Shown here one piece after another: positions 36,666 through 48,335 of a stretch of DNA of 64,000 nt. The notes under the pieces are model-generated. The model was given only the letters and a program-made list of their open reading frames with translations, was not told the DNA's origin and did not search any database. Position numbers and translations under genes: made by a program. The stretch's first letter is position 1. Every line of letters begins with the position of its first letter. Source of the DNA: Pipra filicauda (taxonomy: Eukaryota; Chordata; Aves; Passeriformes; Pipridae); NCBI RefSeq assembly GCF_003945595.2, contig NW_024103696.1, positions 1,860,001-1,924,000 of the forward strand, given 5' to 3'.

Positions 36666-36692
36666 GTTGGTCCGAATCAATAATTAATATAA

Positions 36693-36822
36693 TTGAGACT
36701 GGATGTGGCACTTAGTGCCATGGTCTAGTAACCACAGCAGTAGTGGATCAAGGGTTGGACTTAATGATCTCCGAGGTCCCTTCCACTCCAGCTGATTCTA
36801 TGATTCTATGATTCTATGGTAA
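36693..36822 (+). mobile_element. CR1 LINE 3' tail
   Basis: The segment reads gagactggatgtggcactta, then 'gtgccatggtctagt', 'aagggttggacttaatgatctc', 'gaggtcccttccactccagctg', and three copies of gattctatg. It is the last 130 bp of a CR1, well conserved, with no upstream coding part. Confidence 0.93.
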
Positions 36823-37304
36823 TAATCCAGTGTCTCACACATCTCTAGCAAGCACTACAGTCTTGATAAACTACAGAGTCAGTTCATGTGATATTGTCCA
36901 TTGGTCTAATTAAAACTTCATAATACAACGCAAGGTAGAGTTACTCTAAAAGATGAGACTAAAAAAGAGAAGGAGTAACTCTTATAAAAGAAGCCACTTT
37001 TTAAGTCCTTGCCAAAATTTACATTCAATATTACATAAAAGAGGAGTGCAGGAATAACTATTAGGATAATATATTAGAAATAAATATTTTTTTTTATATC
37101 TAAATGAGATGAACAGGGGTTTTCCAAAATTACTTCTTTTTTTCTAGAAAAATAAATGCCTTACCAGAAGTTGCTGGCTCTTTCCAGTAGAAACATGCAC
37201 AATTATATAAGGACTTCTGAGATAATACCAAGAACATATGTGTAAATCAGATATGCTGGTAAAGTCAGATATGCTTCACCAGATAGTCTGATGAAGCCAT
37301 TTCC
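36823..37304. other. AT-rich DNA, no recognised gene
   Basis: Nothing identifiable apart from short A/T runs. Confidence 0.5.
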
Positions 37305-38134
37305 CAAGGTGAGTGGACCTTGGATGGCTGCCTGAACAGTCATATAGCCACTCTCTCCCTCCCCTTCTCATCAAGATGGGAAAAAAAATAAGATGGAAAA
37401 GTTCATGGGTCAAGGTAATGACAGGAAGATCACTCACCAATTGCCATCACAGGCAAAACACACTTGACTATGGGAAGATTATTTCAATCTGTTGCCACTT
37501 AAAAGTGCAATAGAATGGTGAGAAACACACCAATCTTAACTTTATTCTTTCATTCTTGACTCGTCTACCTCCCCTGCCCCGAGTTGTGCAGGGGAATGAG
37601 GAAGGGGGAGTTGTGTTCAGCCCATAACACCTGCTCTTTACCAGTCCCCCTCTCACACCCTTCTCTTGCTCCAGCATGGGCTCCTCTTCATGGGTTTCAG
37701 CTGCCATCAGGGCACATCCACTTGCTCCAATGTGGGGTCCTCCATGGGCTGCATATGGATCTCTGTTCCACCATGAACCTCCTTGGGCTACAGGGGGACT
37801 GCCTGCCTCACCATGGTCTTCCCCACAGGTTGCAGAGAATCTCTGCTATGGTACCTGGAGCACCTCCCTCTCCCTCATTTTAAATAACCCTAGTGCCTGC
37901 AGGGTTGTTGCTGTCACAGATTCTCACTCCTCTCACAACTCCATTTTTCCCCCTTCTTATGTAAATTTTCCCTAAAGTGTCCCTACCTCAGCTGTGCCCT
38001 GCCATGGGTGGCGGCAGAGCTGGCTGGAACCAGCTGTGTCCAGCACAGGGCAGCCTCGGCCTTTCCTCACAGAGCCCCCCTGCTGCCCCCACTGTGGTCA
38101 GCACCAGGGCACCTTCACCCTGTACACCTGACCA
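37305..38134 (-). mobile_element. Diverged ERVL-type LTR, relative of the element at 3110-4113
   Basis: The minus strand parallels the 3.1-kb LTR. The U5 end 'ccaaggtcca' lies at the left. The order then continues with 'aattggtgagtgatcttcctgtca' near 37425-37450, an 'agtcaagtgtgtttt' counterpart of AAGTCGAGTCTGTTT, the 'catggaggacc' repeats near 37735-37770, and 'gctggttccagccagctct' near 38015-38035. The AATAAA site is lost in the aligned place. Both ends are eroded and no target duplication is evident, so the coordinates are good to a few tens of bases only. Frames of about 99 codons on the plus strand (37584-37975) are antisense by-products. Confidence 0.75.
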
Positions 38135-40169
38135 CTGTCATTTTCCCTAAATAAACAGTAACTGGAATAAGGGAAACCTTGGATCAGGAAATCACACCTG
38201 TACCTCTGCTATCCTGCTCTCTAATTTTAGTTCAGGTCTGGTAGACACTGTTGACTATAGAAAGAAGTTGAAGTGTTTCAAAGTCAGAAATGACTTGACA
38301 CTGACTTAAAGATTTCGAAAAGAGGAATTATTGGTGTTCCATTAATGCTGGCAATATGAGAACAGATATAACGACTTTTAATTATTTTCTGTTTAGTGCA
38401 ATACTGAAATCCTACTGAAATCTTACTGAAATACTTTCTAATACAGAGATCTACATCAAGACCTTTACATGATAGGCAGATGTGTCCAACAATTCCAGTT
38501 AGAATTTTATTGAGCTTCAAAATTATTATTTATGGTTTTTTCCAACCTATACCTGTAAATCATCAGTCCTAAAATTTCATTCATGTTATGCTTCCATAAA
38601 AATGAGCAAATTTGAAAAATATCACTTGGACTCCTCCATTACAGGGCAGCAGCTGGTGGCTGTATGTGGTTCAAAATGTAAAGCACTATCATGAACTTAA
38701 TTTCCTCTAACCTTAAAAGGTGAAGTGTTGAGACTCAATCAAGTCTCAAGTATTGGTTTCTTACTTCTTAAAGTATACCAGATATTATCCTAGAAATTAA
38801 AGGGTTAAATTCTTAGCCATCCTCAGCATTAAGTGGTAGGAGAACTTTTCTTTCACATGCAGATCAAAGAATTGATTTTCATTAATATATTTTTTTCACT
38901 TCCTACTGAAATTCTGAAGCGTGAAAGCGGATAGGTGGAAGGCAGGCTATTTCTAATGTCAAATGTTATTTTTTCTTCTTTTTTTTTTCTTCCCAGTGAC
39001 GTTTTAATGCAAAGTCCAGGAACGTAAGATTTTCCTTATGATATTTCGGTATTTCCTCATCTGGCCTGAAGAATCCAACAACACGGCCATTGTCTAAGCA
39101 AAAGTCATTCATTGATTAAGATGCTGCTTTTTGTCAATGCTGTCTGAGCTGCATAACTCTTTCCCAAGGACAGGATTCAGGTGTCAGGAAACTTATAAGC
39201 CCTGTAACATGTGGATATGATTTTGGATCTAAAATTAAGGATGTGTTTATATAATATAATTCAGCCACATTAAGGCATGTCTGAATTAACTTCAGCATAT
39301 AAAACCAAGTACAGTACTGCCATGGTAACGTTTTCTCTAAGACCAGAAATAACTTAGATACATCTGCAGAGAAGTGTCTTGGATAATAAGCATGAGAGGG
39401 TATTGCCTAATCTGGAGCAGAGAGACTGCTCAGAGTTACTTCACCAGCTATGTTAACGGAGAAACTCCAGCCATGCTCTCTTCTTTCCCATGTGGCTGTT
39501 AAGAGATTCTCTTTGAGACAGGTGATGGAAGACAGAGAAGGGAAGAGAGAAGAAATTCAGTAGAGAAGATGAAGGCCTATCAGATCTTACATCCTTCTCT
39601 AAGATACATCACATGGCCAGTTACTCATCAAGGGAGTTGCCCTCTGTTAGAGATTTCCTGCACTTCCTTATTTATTCAAGTTCACCAAGCAATATAATGA
39701 AAGAAGTTTATTCATGTTGGTTTGCTCTCCGACACTCAGCTTATACACGAAATGGATGAGCACAAGGGATGGGAGAGCAGACATTACACTTGGAACCTAA
39801 AGTATAAGTCCAGCGATGTTACAAGAAAATCTTTCCTCCTTAGATCTCTAACCCAATATTCAACACTCTTGACTTTTTAACAAGTTACATCAGATCAGGA
39901 TGAACACCAGCAAACTTATTCATCAAATATTACATTTTAAAAAATAAAGTTTATTAAAAATTATTCTGATAAATAAAAATTATTCTGATAGTATTCAATA
40001 CACTTTATTTCAGGTGGGTAATGAGTGACTCATGGGGACTTGGACAAATACTTTCGGATTTAGGAACAATGTGCATTTTTCTGGAAATATGGGAATAGTA
40101 TAAGCCAGGTCAGAACAAATGTGAAAATTCAGCACTGAAGCTTATGCAAAAAAATTAATAAATAACATG
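38135..40169. other. Intergenic or intronic DNA with a possible microexon
   Basis: No gene is recognised. A short three-copy repeat of tactgaaatc lies at 38402-38431. A strong splice-acceptor-like tract ends at 38996 (see findings). The phrase aaaaattattctgata is repeated near 39955 and 39976. Confidence 0.45.
38402..38431. repeat. 10-bp unit repeated three times
   Basis: The unit tactgaaatc, tactgaaatc (with one change: ctactgaaatctt), tactgaaata is visible by eye; likely slippage. Confidence 0.7.
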
Positions 40170-40370
40170 AGTGGACTGTTAGATGGATAAGAAAGTGGTT
40201 GGACAGTTATATCCAGAGGGTAGTGGTCAATGGCTTAGAGTCCTGATAGACAACAGTGACAAAGTGGTGTCCCTTAGGGGTCCTTATTGGGACCAGCGTT
40301 ATCTAATACCTGCATTAATGATATAGATGAAGGGAACAAGTGCACTCAGAAAATTTGCAGATGACACCAG
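40170..40370 (+). mobile_element. CR1 LINE, 5' piece of an element split by an LTR
   Basis: Plus-strand CR1 reverse-transcriptase sequence: agggtagtggtcaatggctt, then 'gtggtgtcccttaggggtcc' (the V-P-Q-G-S motif region), 'attaatgatatagatgaaggg' and 'aaatttgcagatgacacca', which encodes the F-A-D-D-T catalytic motif. It breaks off at 40370 where an LTR has inserted, and resumes at 40800. Confidence 0.88.
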
Positions 40371-40799
40371 TGGAGGTCTGCAAAACTAAACATGATTACA
40401 GTACGGGGTATAACTGGAATATTTTATTGAACGCAAGAACACATTTTAAGGGCCTTGGGGGCTGGACATGTTAATGAGGGGGACAAGCTATGTTAATTAG
40501 GGAGTTACACAAGGTTTTACTGCAGTTTCCAAATAGTTAATTTTACTTCAAGCATGATTACACAGGGGAAGAAAGGATTACAGGGGTTCAGACATAATCT
40601 TAACATTCATCTCAAAAAGTCCTCTTTTAATTCTGCTGGTGCCAGGCTAAATCCCAGGGTTGTACATCAACAGGTCTTATGACAAGGCTCCAGCTTCTTC
40701 AAATCACGGGATTCTTGTTAGCTCTTGTTACTCAAGGTTTATAGTTCAAATTGACCAAGTTCTTTTTTGCTGAGAGCTGGGTTTGGGCTGTTGCAGACA
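40371..40799 (-). mobile_element. Solo LTR inserted into a CR1
   Basis: The CR1 catalytic-motif region is interrupted between 'gatgacacca' and 'ccaagctgattggtg'. The inserted 429 bp has TG...CA ends (TGGAGGTCTGC... and ...TTGCAGACA). The flanks are CCAG (left) and CCAAG (right), best read as a 5-bp duplication CCAAG that lost one A on the left. Orientation follows from AATAAA on the minus strand in 'ttcaataaaatattcc' near 40417-40432. No internal retroviral genes. The exact ends could shift by a few bases, since GACACCA also occurs on both sides. Confidence 0.78.
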
Positions 40800-41636
40800 C
40801 CAAGCTGATTGGTGTGGTTGACACAAATGAGGGATCTAGACAAGCTCAAGTAGCGGGCCCACAGGAGTCTTGTGAGGTTTAACAAGGCCAAGTGCAAGGT
40901 GCTGCACCAGAGTCAGTGCAATCCCTGGTATCAATACAGACTGGGGGATCAACAGATCAAGAGCAGCCCTGCTGAGAAGGATTTGGGGATGCTGGTGGAT
41001 GAGAGACTGGACATGAGCCAGCAATGTGCACTCCTGGGCTGGGCTGCATTAAAAGAAGTGTGGCAAGGAGGATGAAAGAGGTGATTCTGACCCTCTACTC
41101 TACTCTACTGAGACCCCACGTGGAGTGCTACATCCAGATGTGGGGTTCCCAGCACAGGAAGGACATGGACCTGTTGGAACAAGTCCAGAGAAAGGCAACC
41201 AAGTTGATTATAGGGATGGAGTGTATCTCTCCTACAAGGAAAGACTGAGAGAATTGGGTTTGTTCAGCCCGGAGAAGAGAAAGCTTTGGTATGACCTAAT
41301 TGCAGCCTTCCAGTACCTGAAAGGAGCCTACAAGAAAGATAGAGACTACTTACAAGGTCATGTAGCGACAGGGCAAGGGGCAATGGCTTCAAACTGAAAG
41401 ACAGTAGGTTTAGATTAGATATTAGGAAGAAACTCTTTACTGTGAGGATGGTGAGGCACTGGAACAGGTTTCCCAGAGAAGCTGTGGATACCCCATCCCT
41501 ATAAGTGTTCAAGACCAGGCTGGATGGAGTTCTGAGCAACCTGATCGAGTGAAAGATGTTCCTGTCTATAGCAGGGCGGTTAGAACTAGATGATCTTTAA
41601 AGTCCCTTCCAACCAGGCCATTCTATGATTTTATGG
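40800..41636 (+). mobile_element. CR1 LINE, 3' piece of the LTR-split element
   Basis: The CR1 resumes with ccaagctgattggtgtggtt and continues to the tail 'ccattctatgattttatgg' at 41636. Landmarks are 'aacaaggccaagtgcaaggtgctgcacc', 'ctgctgagaaggatttgggga', 'gaccccacgtggagtgctacatcc', 'cttccagtacctgaaaggagcc' and 'cactggaacaggtttcccag'. It is moderately well preserved, but the reading frame is broken several times. Confidence 0.93.
40872..41397 (+). pseudogene. CR1 ORF2 C-terminal remnant, frameshifted
   Basis: Three overlapping plus-strand frames (40872-41075, 41024-41248, 41125-41397) together carry the C-terminal part of a CR1 reverse transcriptase. The first gives [11 protein letters not shown] and [22 protein letters not shown], the second [19 protein letters not shown] and RPHVECYIQMWG, the third ERLRELGLFSPEKRKLW and AAFQYLKGAYKKD. 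The switches between frames near 41030 and 41230 show at least two indels. It is a dead remnant; the catalytic part lies upstream of the inserted LTR. Confidence 0.88.
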
Positions 41637-43394
41637 TTAAATAAACGGTAAAAGGAAAATTCTGAAAATTAATAATCTATAAAATAAAACCATTCTAAAT
41701 TAAATTTTTATAAAAAATAATTTCATGAGATTGAATACTTTCATAAAACCATCTGAGTAAAGCTAAACAAATGCAAATACTCTTACTCTCTGCTACAATA
41801 TAAGCTATGGAAAAATAATATTAGGACTTTGTTGGGATCACCATACAAAAGAAAACAAGCAGGTGAGAAAATATTGAATGAAATCAGTGCTCAATTCAGA
41901 GCAAAAATTCTTGATTTTTTTGATCAGTGTCAATGTCTGGACAAAAAATTGTGTAATAGTGTGGAGTTTTGGAATTAGTGGATTGAGTATGTTAGCTATC
42001 AAGATATTCACATATTAATTTACTTTATAGTATCGTAGGTTATGTGCAAGCATAAATTATTAAAAAATTATTTCCTGAAGGCATTAACTATTCAGCCTAC
42101 AGGAGCAAATTTAGTTACATAGGCATTTATCTTGTAGCAAAGTTCTTGTGCATTATAGAGCTGACTAAATGATGAAACTTCTTCATTAAGTCAATTTGAA
42201 AGCTATAGTTTATAATAAGGAAAAAAATGCACATCAGGGTGGGTTTTTCAAAGTGTGTACCCTGATTTTTTTTCTTTATTAATTTATGTTTAGCCCTATA
42301 TCAGATCTTCTGAGGACCTCTCAGATGCAGATGTGCTCCTCTCTGTCTTGCTGCATGCTGCAGAACTTCTTCATATAACCATGGCCGCTGCAAAATACTC
42401 TTTATTCTCCCTTATACTGTCTTTCAAGATAGCTTGTTCAACATTTGTTGGAGCATGTAATTCTGCCGTTTAGATATATTCCCATGATGAAGAGGCCCAG
42501 CTCTTCATTCTACAGGTTTGGTGTACCTAGAGATAGTAAATGCTTTATTGTCAAGATGAAATCATCCTTTAATTTATGGAAAATTAGGAAAAACGCAAAT
42601 TCAACCTGTTATTCATACTCAGGAAGAAATGAAAGAATTTTTAAGTTTCTTCATAAGAAAAATCAGCTTGAAAATCTTATTTTAGAAACAGTTAACTTAT
42701 CGTCAATATTTTCTTGATGTGACCTTTTCAGGAACTTTTTCCTTCTGAAATAGAGTAGTTCCAGTTGAAAGCTACTGACAGCAATTATCTAATTGTGTGT
42801 TTCTGCATGTGTTGAATTTCAAGCTTAACTATGTAAAGATAACTGGCTCTTATGGAAAGATTATGATTGCTTCTCGCTTTGGATTTCTCCAGGAAGCCCA
42901 TACAGATTAAATCTTCTCCCTCTATCCACATGAAAAAATAAGAAAAAAGAAAGGTAAAACTGTATTTTCCTCATATGAATTCAAGTTAGATGAATAACTT
43001 AGATAATGAAATTAAGCATTTCCTCACTTCTTTAGAACAGGATAAGTCACAATGATAATAAAAAAAAATGACTATCTGGCTGAAATTAATTCAATATTTT
43101 CTCTTTTATTGGAAGTTTTTCTTTCAGTGTAGTGTTTTGCCCACTGAACTGTGTATTTCCTGACGATTTGCAGATTCACAGACTAATAAGTGAACTTGAT
43201 ACAAGTACTTCAGTAGAAGTGTTTACAGCTCATTATTGTCTGATAAATGACATTCTCCATTTTGGAATGACTACACACTTTGACTGTTATGATCCAGTTA
43301 TTAAAATTATTAGAGAGATGCTTCTGCCTGATTTAAGGTTCAAACAAAACCATATACCAAAGTCAGTAATACAGATTTTTTTTTTTTAACAGTA
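41637..43394. other. AT-rich DNA, no recognised gene
   Basis: Frames at 42445-42717 and 43132-43389 (90 and 85 codons) begin with ATG but resemble no family and lie in AT-rich DNA. Low-complexity T-run at 43377-43387. Confidence 0.5.
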
Positions 43395-44223
43395 AATGTG
43401 AGGTAGAGAGGGATAGAAAGAAACAGGGAAAAGAGACAAGGGGGAGAAAAAGAGAATGAGAGACAGATTAAGTAGAAAAAAAGTATAACTACTCCATGGA
43501 CTCTGCTGGCATCCCATTGGTCCTCTTCTGATCTTAGTGGTGACAGTCCCAGTCCTCTCAAAGTGATGGTCAAGGTCTTGCCCACTGACTTGGTCTGTCA
43601 GGGGTGGGTGGAAACCCCACAAAACGCAGAGTCCATTATATTATGGTTAGGCTAGGTGGAAATGCCCAGGTACATCCCCTAGGGCAGGGAGTTATACACC
43701 GGATGATGTAATACTGGATCACAGGACACTTCAGAGGTTTTTATCACCTTCCAGGACATTACAGCTGCCTGTTATATCAGCACAGTTGAGTCAATTATGG
43801 CCCACTATGGCCCATCAGCACACATGAATACCTCCAGGCTACCCATGAATGTCCTGGTACTTCCTCAGAGTTATCACAGCTGAGTCACTTGTGTAAGGAC
43901 AGAGAGATACTATCCCACTTCACATGATTTGCCTCTTTCCTTGACTTGTTCAACACCCAGCTTGTAGCCTGATTGTTTGAGCCATTAACATTCCAGTCTC
44001 TCACACTTTTGGATACACTCTTCTCCTTGGACTTGGGATAATTAGACAATAGTACTACCTTTATCTTATGTCAAGTTCCCTTCACAGTCCAAATTCGTAG
44101 GCGTATTTGGAGAGAGGTGGGCTTTAGTGAGCAGTTGTTTCTTGGCACAGTTTTCTACAGTGGACAAAAGTCTTTCAGTGATTTTAATAATGTTTAAGCC
44201 ATTAACCATTTCAGTCTCTCACA
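43395..44223 (-). mobile_element. Probable ERV/LTR-derived block
   Basis: The minus strand opens TGTGAGAGACTGAAATGG at 44223. A related word, TGTGAGAGACTGGAATG, lies inside at 44005, so the plus-strand phrase 'gccattaac..ttccagtctctcacac' occurs twice, about 215 bp apart. The sequence contrasts in composition with its AT-rich surroundings, and the left end begins tgtgaggtagagaggg near 43395. CTGAC follows the right end, but no convincing partner duplication is seen on the left. No retroviral protein motif is visible. The ERV origin is therefore an inference. Confidence 0.5.
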
Positions 44224-44928
44224 CTGACCTCTGAAACCTTCCATCTAACTAAACATTGCATGGGGGTTTTTTTGTATTTTCTTTTTTTTTTTTTTTCTTT
44301 TTGGAAAGACATGCTGCAAGCAGCAGGATTGAAAATAATGCTTCTCACTTTCTCCAGAGATTCACTGCAGCATGTTCAGCATGTTTAACTAGCAAAGACC
44401 AGCAAAGACATGGGTGGTACCAGAAGCTCACAACTTCACAGCAACACGTCCTTCCTTATGTTGTTGCAACATGCAGGTGGATGAGTGGATTGGGAAATGC
44501 AATCAATGTAGAAGATATCTGCCATCTTGCCTTTAAATGATGGGTAGAACAATAGTGATCTATTTTGCTATGGGAAGTCAAGATTTGAAATTTTAGAAAT
44601 GCTAGAAACCATGGCAGTGGTAAAATTAATTTTGGTTTTATCTTTTTTGATAATGCCTGCATTATGTCTGGAGATTAATTTTCTTCCATTATTCATCAAA
44701 TATGAACAGTTTCGCTGTGGTTGTAAGGATCATAGTATTGCCCCACCAGGATGTTTCCTTATTTATCTCAAAAGATAATTCTTAGAATGATTGGATGCTC
44801 AATGCCTGTGGTAGCTGCAATTTCCTGAATGAGATGTGGCTGCATTGTTAGAAACTGTCAGGATCAAAACTAATCTTGTAAAAGCTTCTTAGCCCTTTTT
44901 GAATGTTCATTTATTTATATGGAAAACA
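44224..44928. other. AT-rich DNA, no recognised gene
   Basis: A T-rich run at 44281-44301 lies next to a 94-codon frame (44256-44540) that begins in low-complexity sequence. It has no recognisable family. Confidence 0.5.
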
Positions 44929-44934
44929 TATTAC

Positions 44935-45379
44935 TGGTCCGAAGGGAGGATGGGGCCGTGACACAACACGGGTTCAGGAGACAAGGTAGGGTGCAGATGG
45001 AATGCTTTATTGAGGCGTGCACCAGATTTTTTATCAGTTCAGACAGGGAAAGGTCCAGAACATGGGGTGGAGCATGAGACAGACAAACGGGGGAACAAAT
45101 CAGGATAGGGGCACAGGCAAAAGGGGGAGGAACGTGGAAGGGGCAAGTAGTAGCTGTCTCCTCTCTGCAGCTTCTTCAGCCTATCAGAGAAGGGAGCAGG
45201 GAAGCAGGGAGCAGGGAAACTCGTGGCAAGCCCGGGCAAGTCCAGGCTGTGCACCGTGTAATGTGAATACAATGAAACCACATAATAACGGTAAAGTCCA
45301 TATAATAAAGTCCTGTAAATTGCTGTATGTCTTTCTCCACGCCTGGAACCTCTCCCATCCTGAATCTTGCTCCTTCACA
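44935..45379 (-). mobile_element. ERVK-like solo LTR, copy 2, exact 6-bp duplication
   Basis: This is homologous over its length to the elements at 25068-25513 and 50098-50558. On the minus strand it begins TGTGAAGGAGCAAGATTC at 45379 and ends CTTCGGACCA at 44935. TATTAC flanks it exactly at 44929-44934 and 45380-45385. AATAAA lies on the minus strand at 45006-45011. A purine-rich block near 45184-45222, with several gcagggaa units, resembles short U3 repeats. The 3' terminus is 5 bp shorter than in the other two copies. The 182-codon frame at 45017-45565 runs through the antisense LTR into flanking DNA and is not a gene. Confidence 0.93.
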
Positions 45380-45385
45380 TATTAC

Positions 45386-48335
45386 TACAGAAATGTTGAT
45401 AAGGAATCATCCTTAAAAGATAACACAAAACTAAAATGCAAGACTTTTTTTTTCTGTTGCCTCAGCTTCCTGGTTCTGCCTTCACTGCATATATTAGTAT
45501 TAGAAGATAATACTGTAGAGAAGACAATCAAGTCCTATTTATTTAAATATAAGGAAGGCTTCTGAATTTCAAGGAAGCCTTTTGAATTTCCTTCTGAATT
45601 GCTCTTTCTGGTGAGATAATCTTGCATGTTTTGGTTGACAAAACAGCCATCTTTTAAAACTATTAAAAAGAAAAAAAATCCTTTATTTCAAACTGTATTT
45701 CTTTATGTCTGCAGTCTTATGTGGGAAAAAATAATAATAAAAGCTTGCCAATCAGTTACAAAGTTATAAGCACACCATATATATATACAGGTGAACTATG
45801 AAAAATGTGAAGGGATGTTTGATCTTAACTCTTTCTTTTGAATGGGAATTCATGAAAGCATTTCACTGTACTTAAATTGTAAAGATATAGGTAACTTGAT
45901 TGATATACTCCCCTGTTTCAAATAAGCACTTCTTGAGCACTTTGCTGAAATGAGTCCTAACAGCACAGCAAGTCACCAATGTCAGCACTGATGCTGATGA
46001 AACAATTGAGAATAAAGATGATTCAAAACATGAATCACATAGTATTTATGATCGAAAGTATGTTGCTCATCACAGCTAAGTTTTCTTGGTAGATTCATAA
46101 GCTGAAATAAAATGATGCTATATTTCTCTTTTATAGGTCCTTCAAACATTAAGGAAAACTCAGTGAGGAAAGATTATATTTACTGGATTTAATGCTGTTG
46201 ATTCTGGGGCAAAATGCTCTTTTGAATTGACAGTCAAATAAAAAAGTGATTTCACAGTTCTTCACATAATTATTTTTATATTACCACTGCCTCATAAAAT
46301 TGTGCAAATAGTAAAAAGCCAACATAAAAGGCTTAAGTAAACCATTAATGTTTCTCTTTTGCTTCAGAAAAAAGTACTGGAGAAGGAAAAAATAATCAGG
46401 GTTAATTTTTGTTACAGCCTAACTGAACTTCCTTACTTGTATGGCATTACCAATTCATGAGCTATTTGAGCTCATAAAGAAACAAAAACCACAATAGGAA
46501 AAAAAAAAGAAAACCCGCAAATGTATGACATACCTAGATTGAAAATAAGAAATTAAAATAATTATGTCTTATGAACACATAAAATGCTATATTCATGGCA
46601 TACACACAGACATGTCAAATAAACAGATTTAGGATCACATGTTTTATCAGGTCCTAGCATATACAATATGGTCATATTGAAAATATTTCACCTTGAGATC
46701 CTGCATTAATAATTTATTCCAAAACTAAATATCCTATTATTGTGTGGCAACTGAATGTTTGAGGTTTATATTAGATATTCAAATTTGGATAAATTTCATA
46801 TTTAGCCAAGAAAGTGCTGTTTTCCCTCCATATGCTCAAAGACAGAATGACATACAGCATAAAAATATTTGAAAGAGTCCTTAGAGCAATATAAAAGTTT
46901 TCCATGGCAACAACATCTAAAAGATGATGAAACCCACACTGTAGTGTTGGTGCCTGAGGACATCCATTTTAAGATTATAACATGCTTAACTCTCATCAGT
47001 AGATGGAAACATGGCTCCTTGTGCAGTCTAATGTCAGCCAAATTTAGGGTCTACCCCAGAGCTCATTATCTGGGATGAATGGATAAATCTCATTTAAAAA
47101 TTTGAGAAATTTACTTCCTCATACTTTCCCCAGAAAGTATAGTTTTAAAAGATGCATTTACCAGTGGTGAAAGACTGTTCCTTTTACAGTTGTCTGAGCA
47201 TAAAAAGTGTTTTCTCATCTTTCAGAAAGGTTGAAATAATATAAATCTAATTAGAAAATAGGAGTCTTAGAATTTTGCAGTAGTATGCTGAGAATTGACA
47301 AATCTGTTTCCTTGAAAAAGTTATTCTTTAATAATAATCTCTTAAAATAAACAATTATACTTTTTGTATATTATGTTTTTTTACTTCTTGAATTTAAATA
47401 CCACAGAATAAACTTCAAAGTTAGTTCCTGTGGAAAGCTGTTAGTTCTTTATAGCAACTAGGAATAATTTTGTGCAGGAACTGTAGTGGGTATATTCATT
47501 CTGTTCATCCCAGCTACTTCAGATTAAGAGAGGAGATGAATTCCATGAAGAGATATAGAGATACCAGGGAGATGCAAAACATGTAAATACAATGTAATTT
47601 TGGAAGAGCCTCTCTCTCTTTCTGTGAACTATGTAGGTTATAAAGAGTAATTTGGACATATTTTCAACAGTTCTGTTGAAACACAACAGATGTGTTCTCT
47701 TCCCTTACCCTTTATTATTAATAGAATAATATCAGCACTATTTGATTACTGAGACTATGCATACATGTAAAGTATTTTAATAAACCTAGAGTCTCAAAAT
47801 ACCTTTTTTTATTCTTCTTATTAGAAAGCAAAGCTTATACAGTTTAGAAAAAACTCAGTGAAATTTCATACTACTGTTCTGTAAAATCTGATGGAAAGTT
47901 TCATCAGTTTTTCTACATAACAAAATAAAACATTGTCCATTTTAGGACAGGACATCTTTTTTATTATCTTATTATTTTATTTGTTTTGCCTTATTTTGGT
48001 GTCCATTCACAAAGGCTGAATTCTAGGCATTCAAATGGTGGTGATTTGAAAGCTATTCTTATAGAGAGCTACATCAGTGAGTTGCTTGCATTTATCTTGA
48101 CCTAAACGTGCTGCAGCTTGTGCAGAAGAACAAGACCTGAATAAGAATAAATTGCCTTGTTCTCCCTGTAATAAATTGCCTTTTTCTCACCATGCATATC
48201 AGCTCTAGCTTGAAAAGATAATAATGAGGGGGCATAGTAGGAAGAATTTAATGCCTCCTTCTACTCTGAGTATTGTAGCGTACCTGTATATATCAGCAGC
48301 AGGGTATCTGTCCACCAGTGCAGTTCTTTGATGTG
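45386..48335. other. AT-rich DNA, no recognised gene
   Basis: A short local duplication of ggaaggcttctgaatttc and ggaagccttttgaatttc occurs at about 45553-45590. Otherwise no identifiable gene or repeat; frames at 46802-47078 overlap on both strands and are uninformative. Confidence 0.5.

Noticed and set aside
43976..44223. CRISPR-like direct repeats
   Set aside because: Only two copies, 215 bp apart, in bird DNA with retroviral-looking context.
45017..45565. 182-codon plus-strand frame
   Set aside because: It reads antisense through most of an LTR and continues into unrelated flanking DNA across the duplication.
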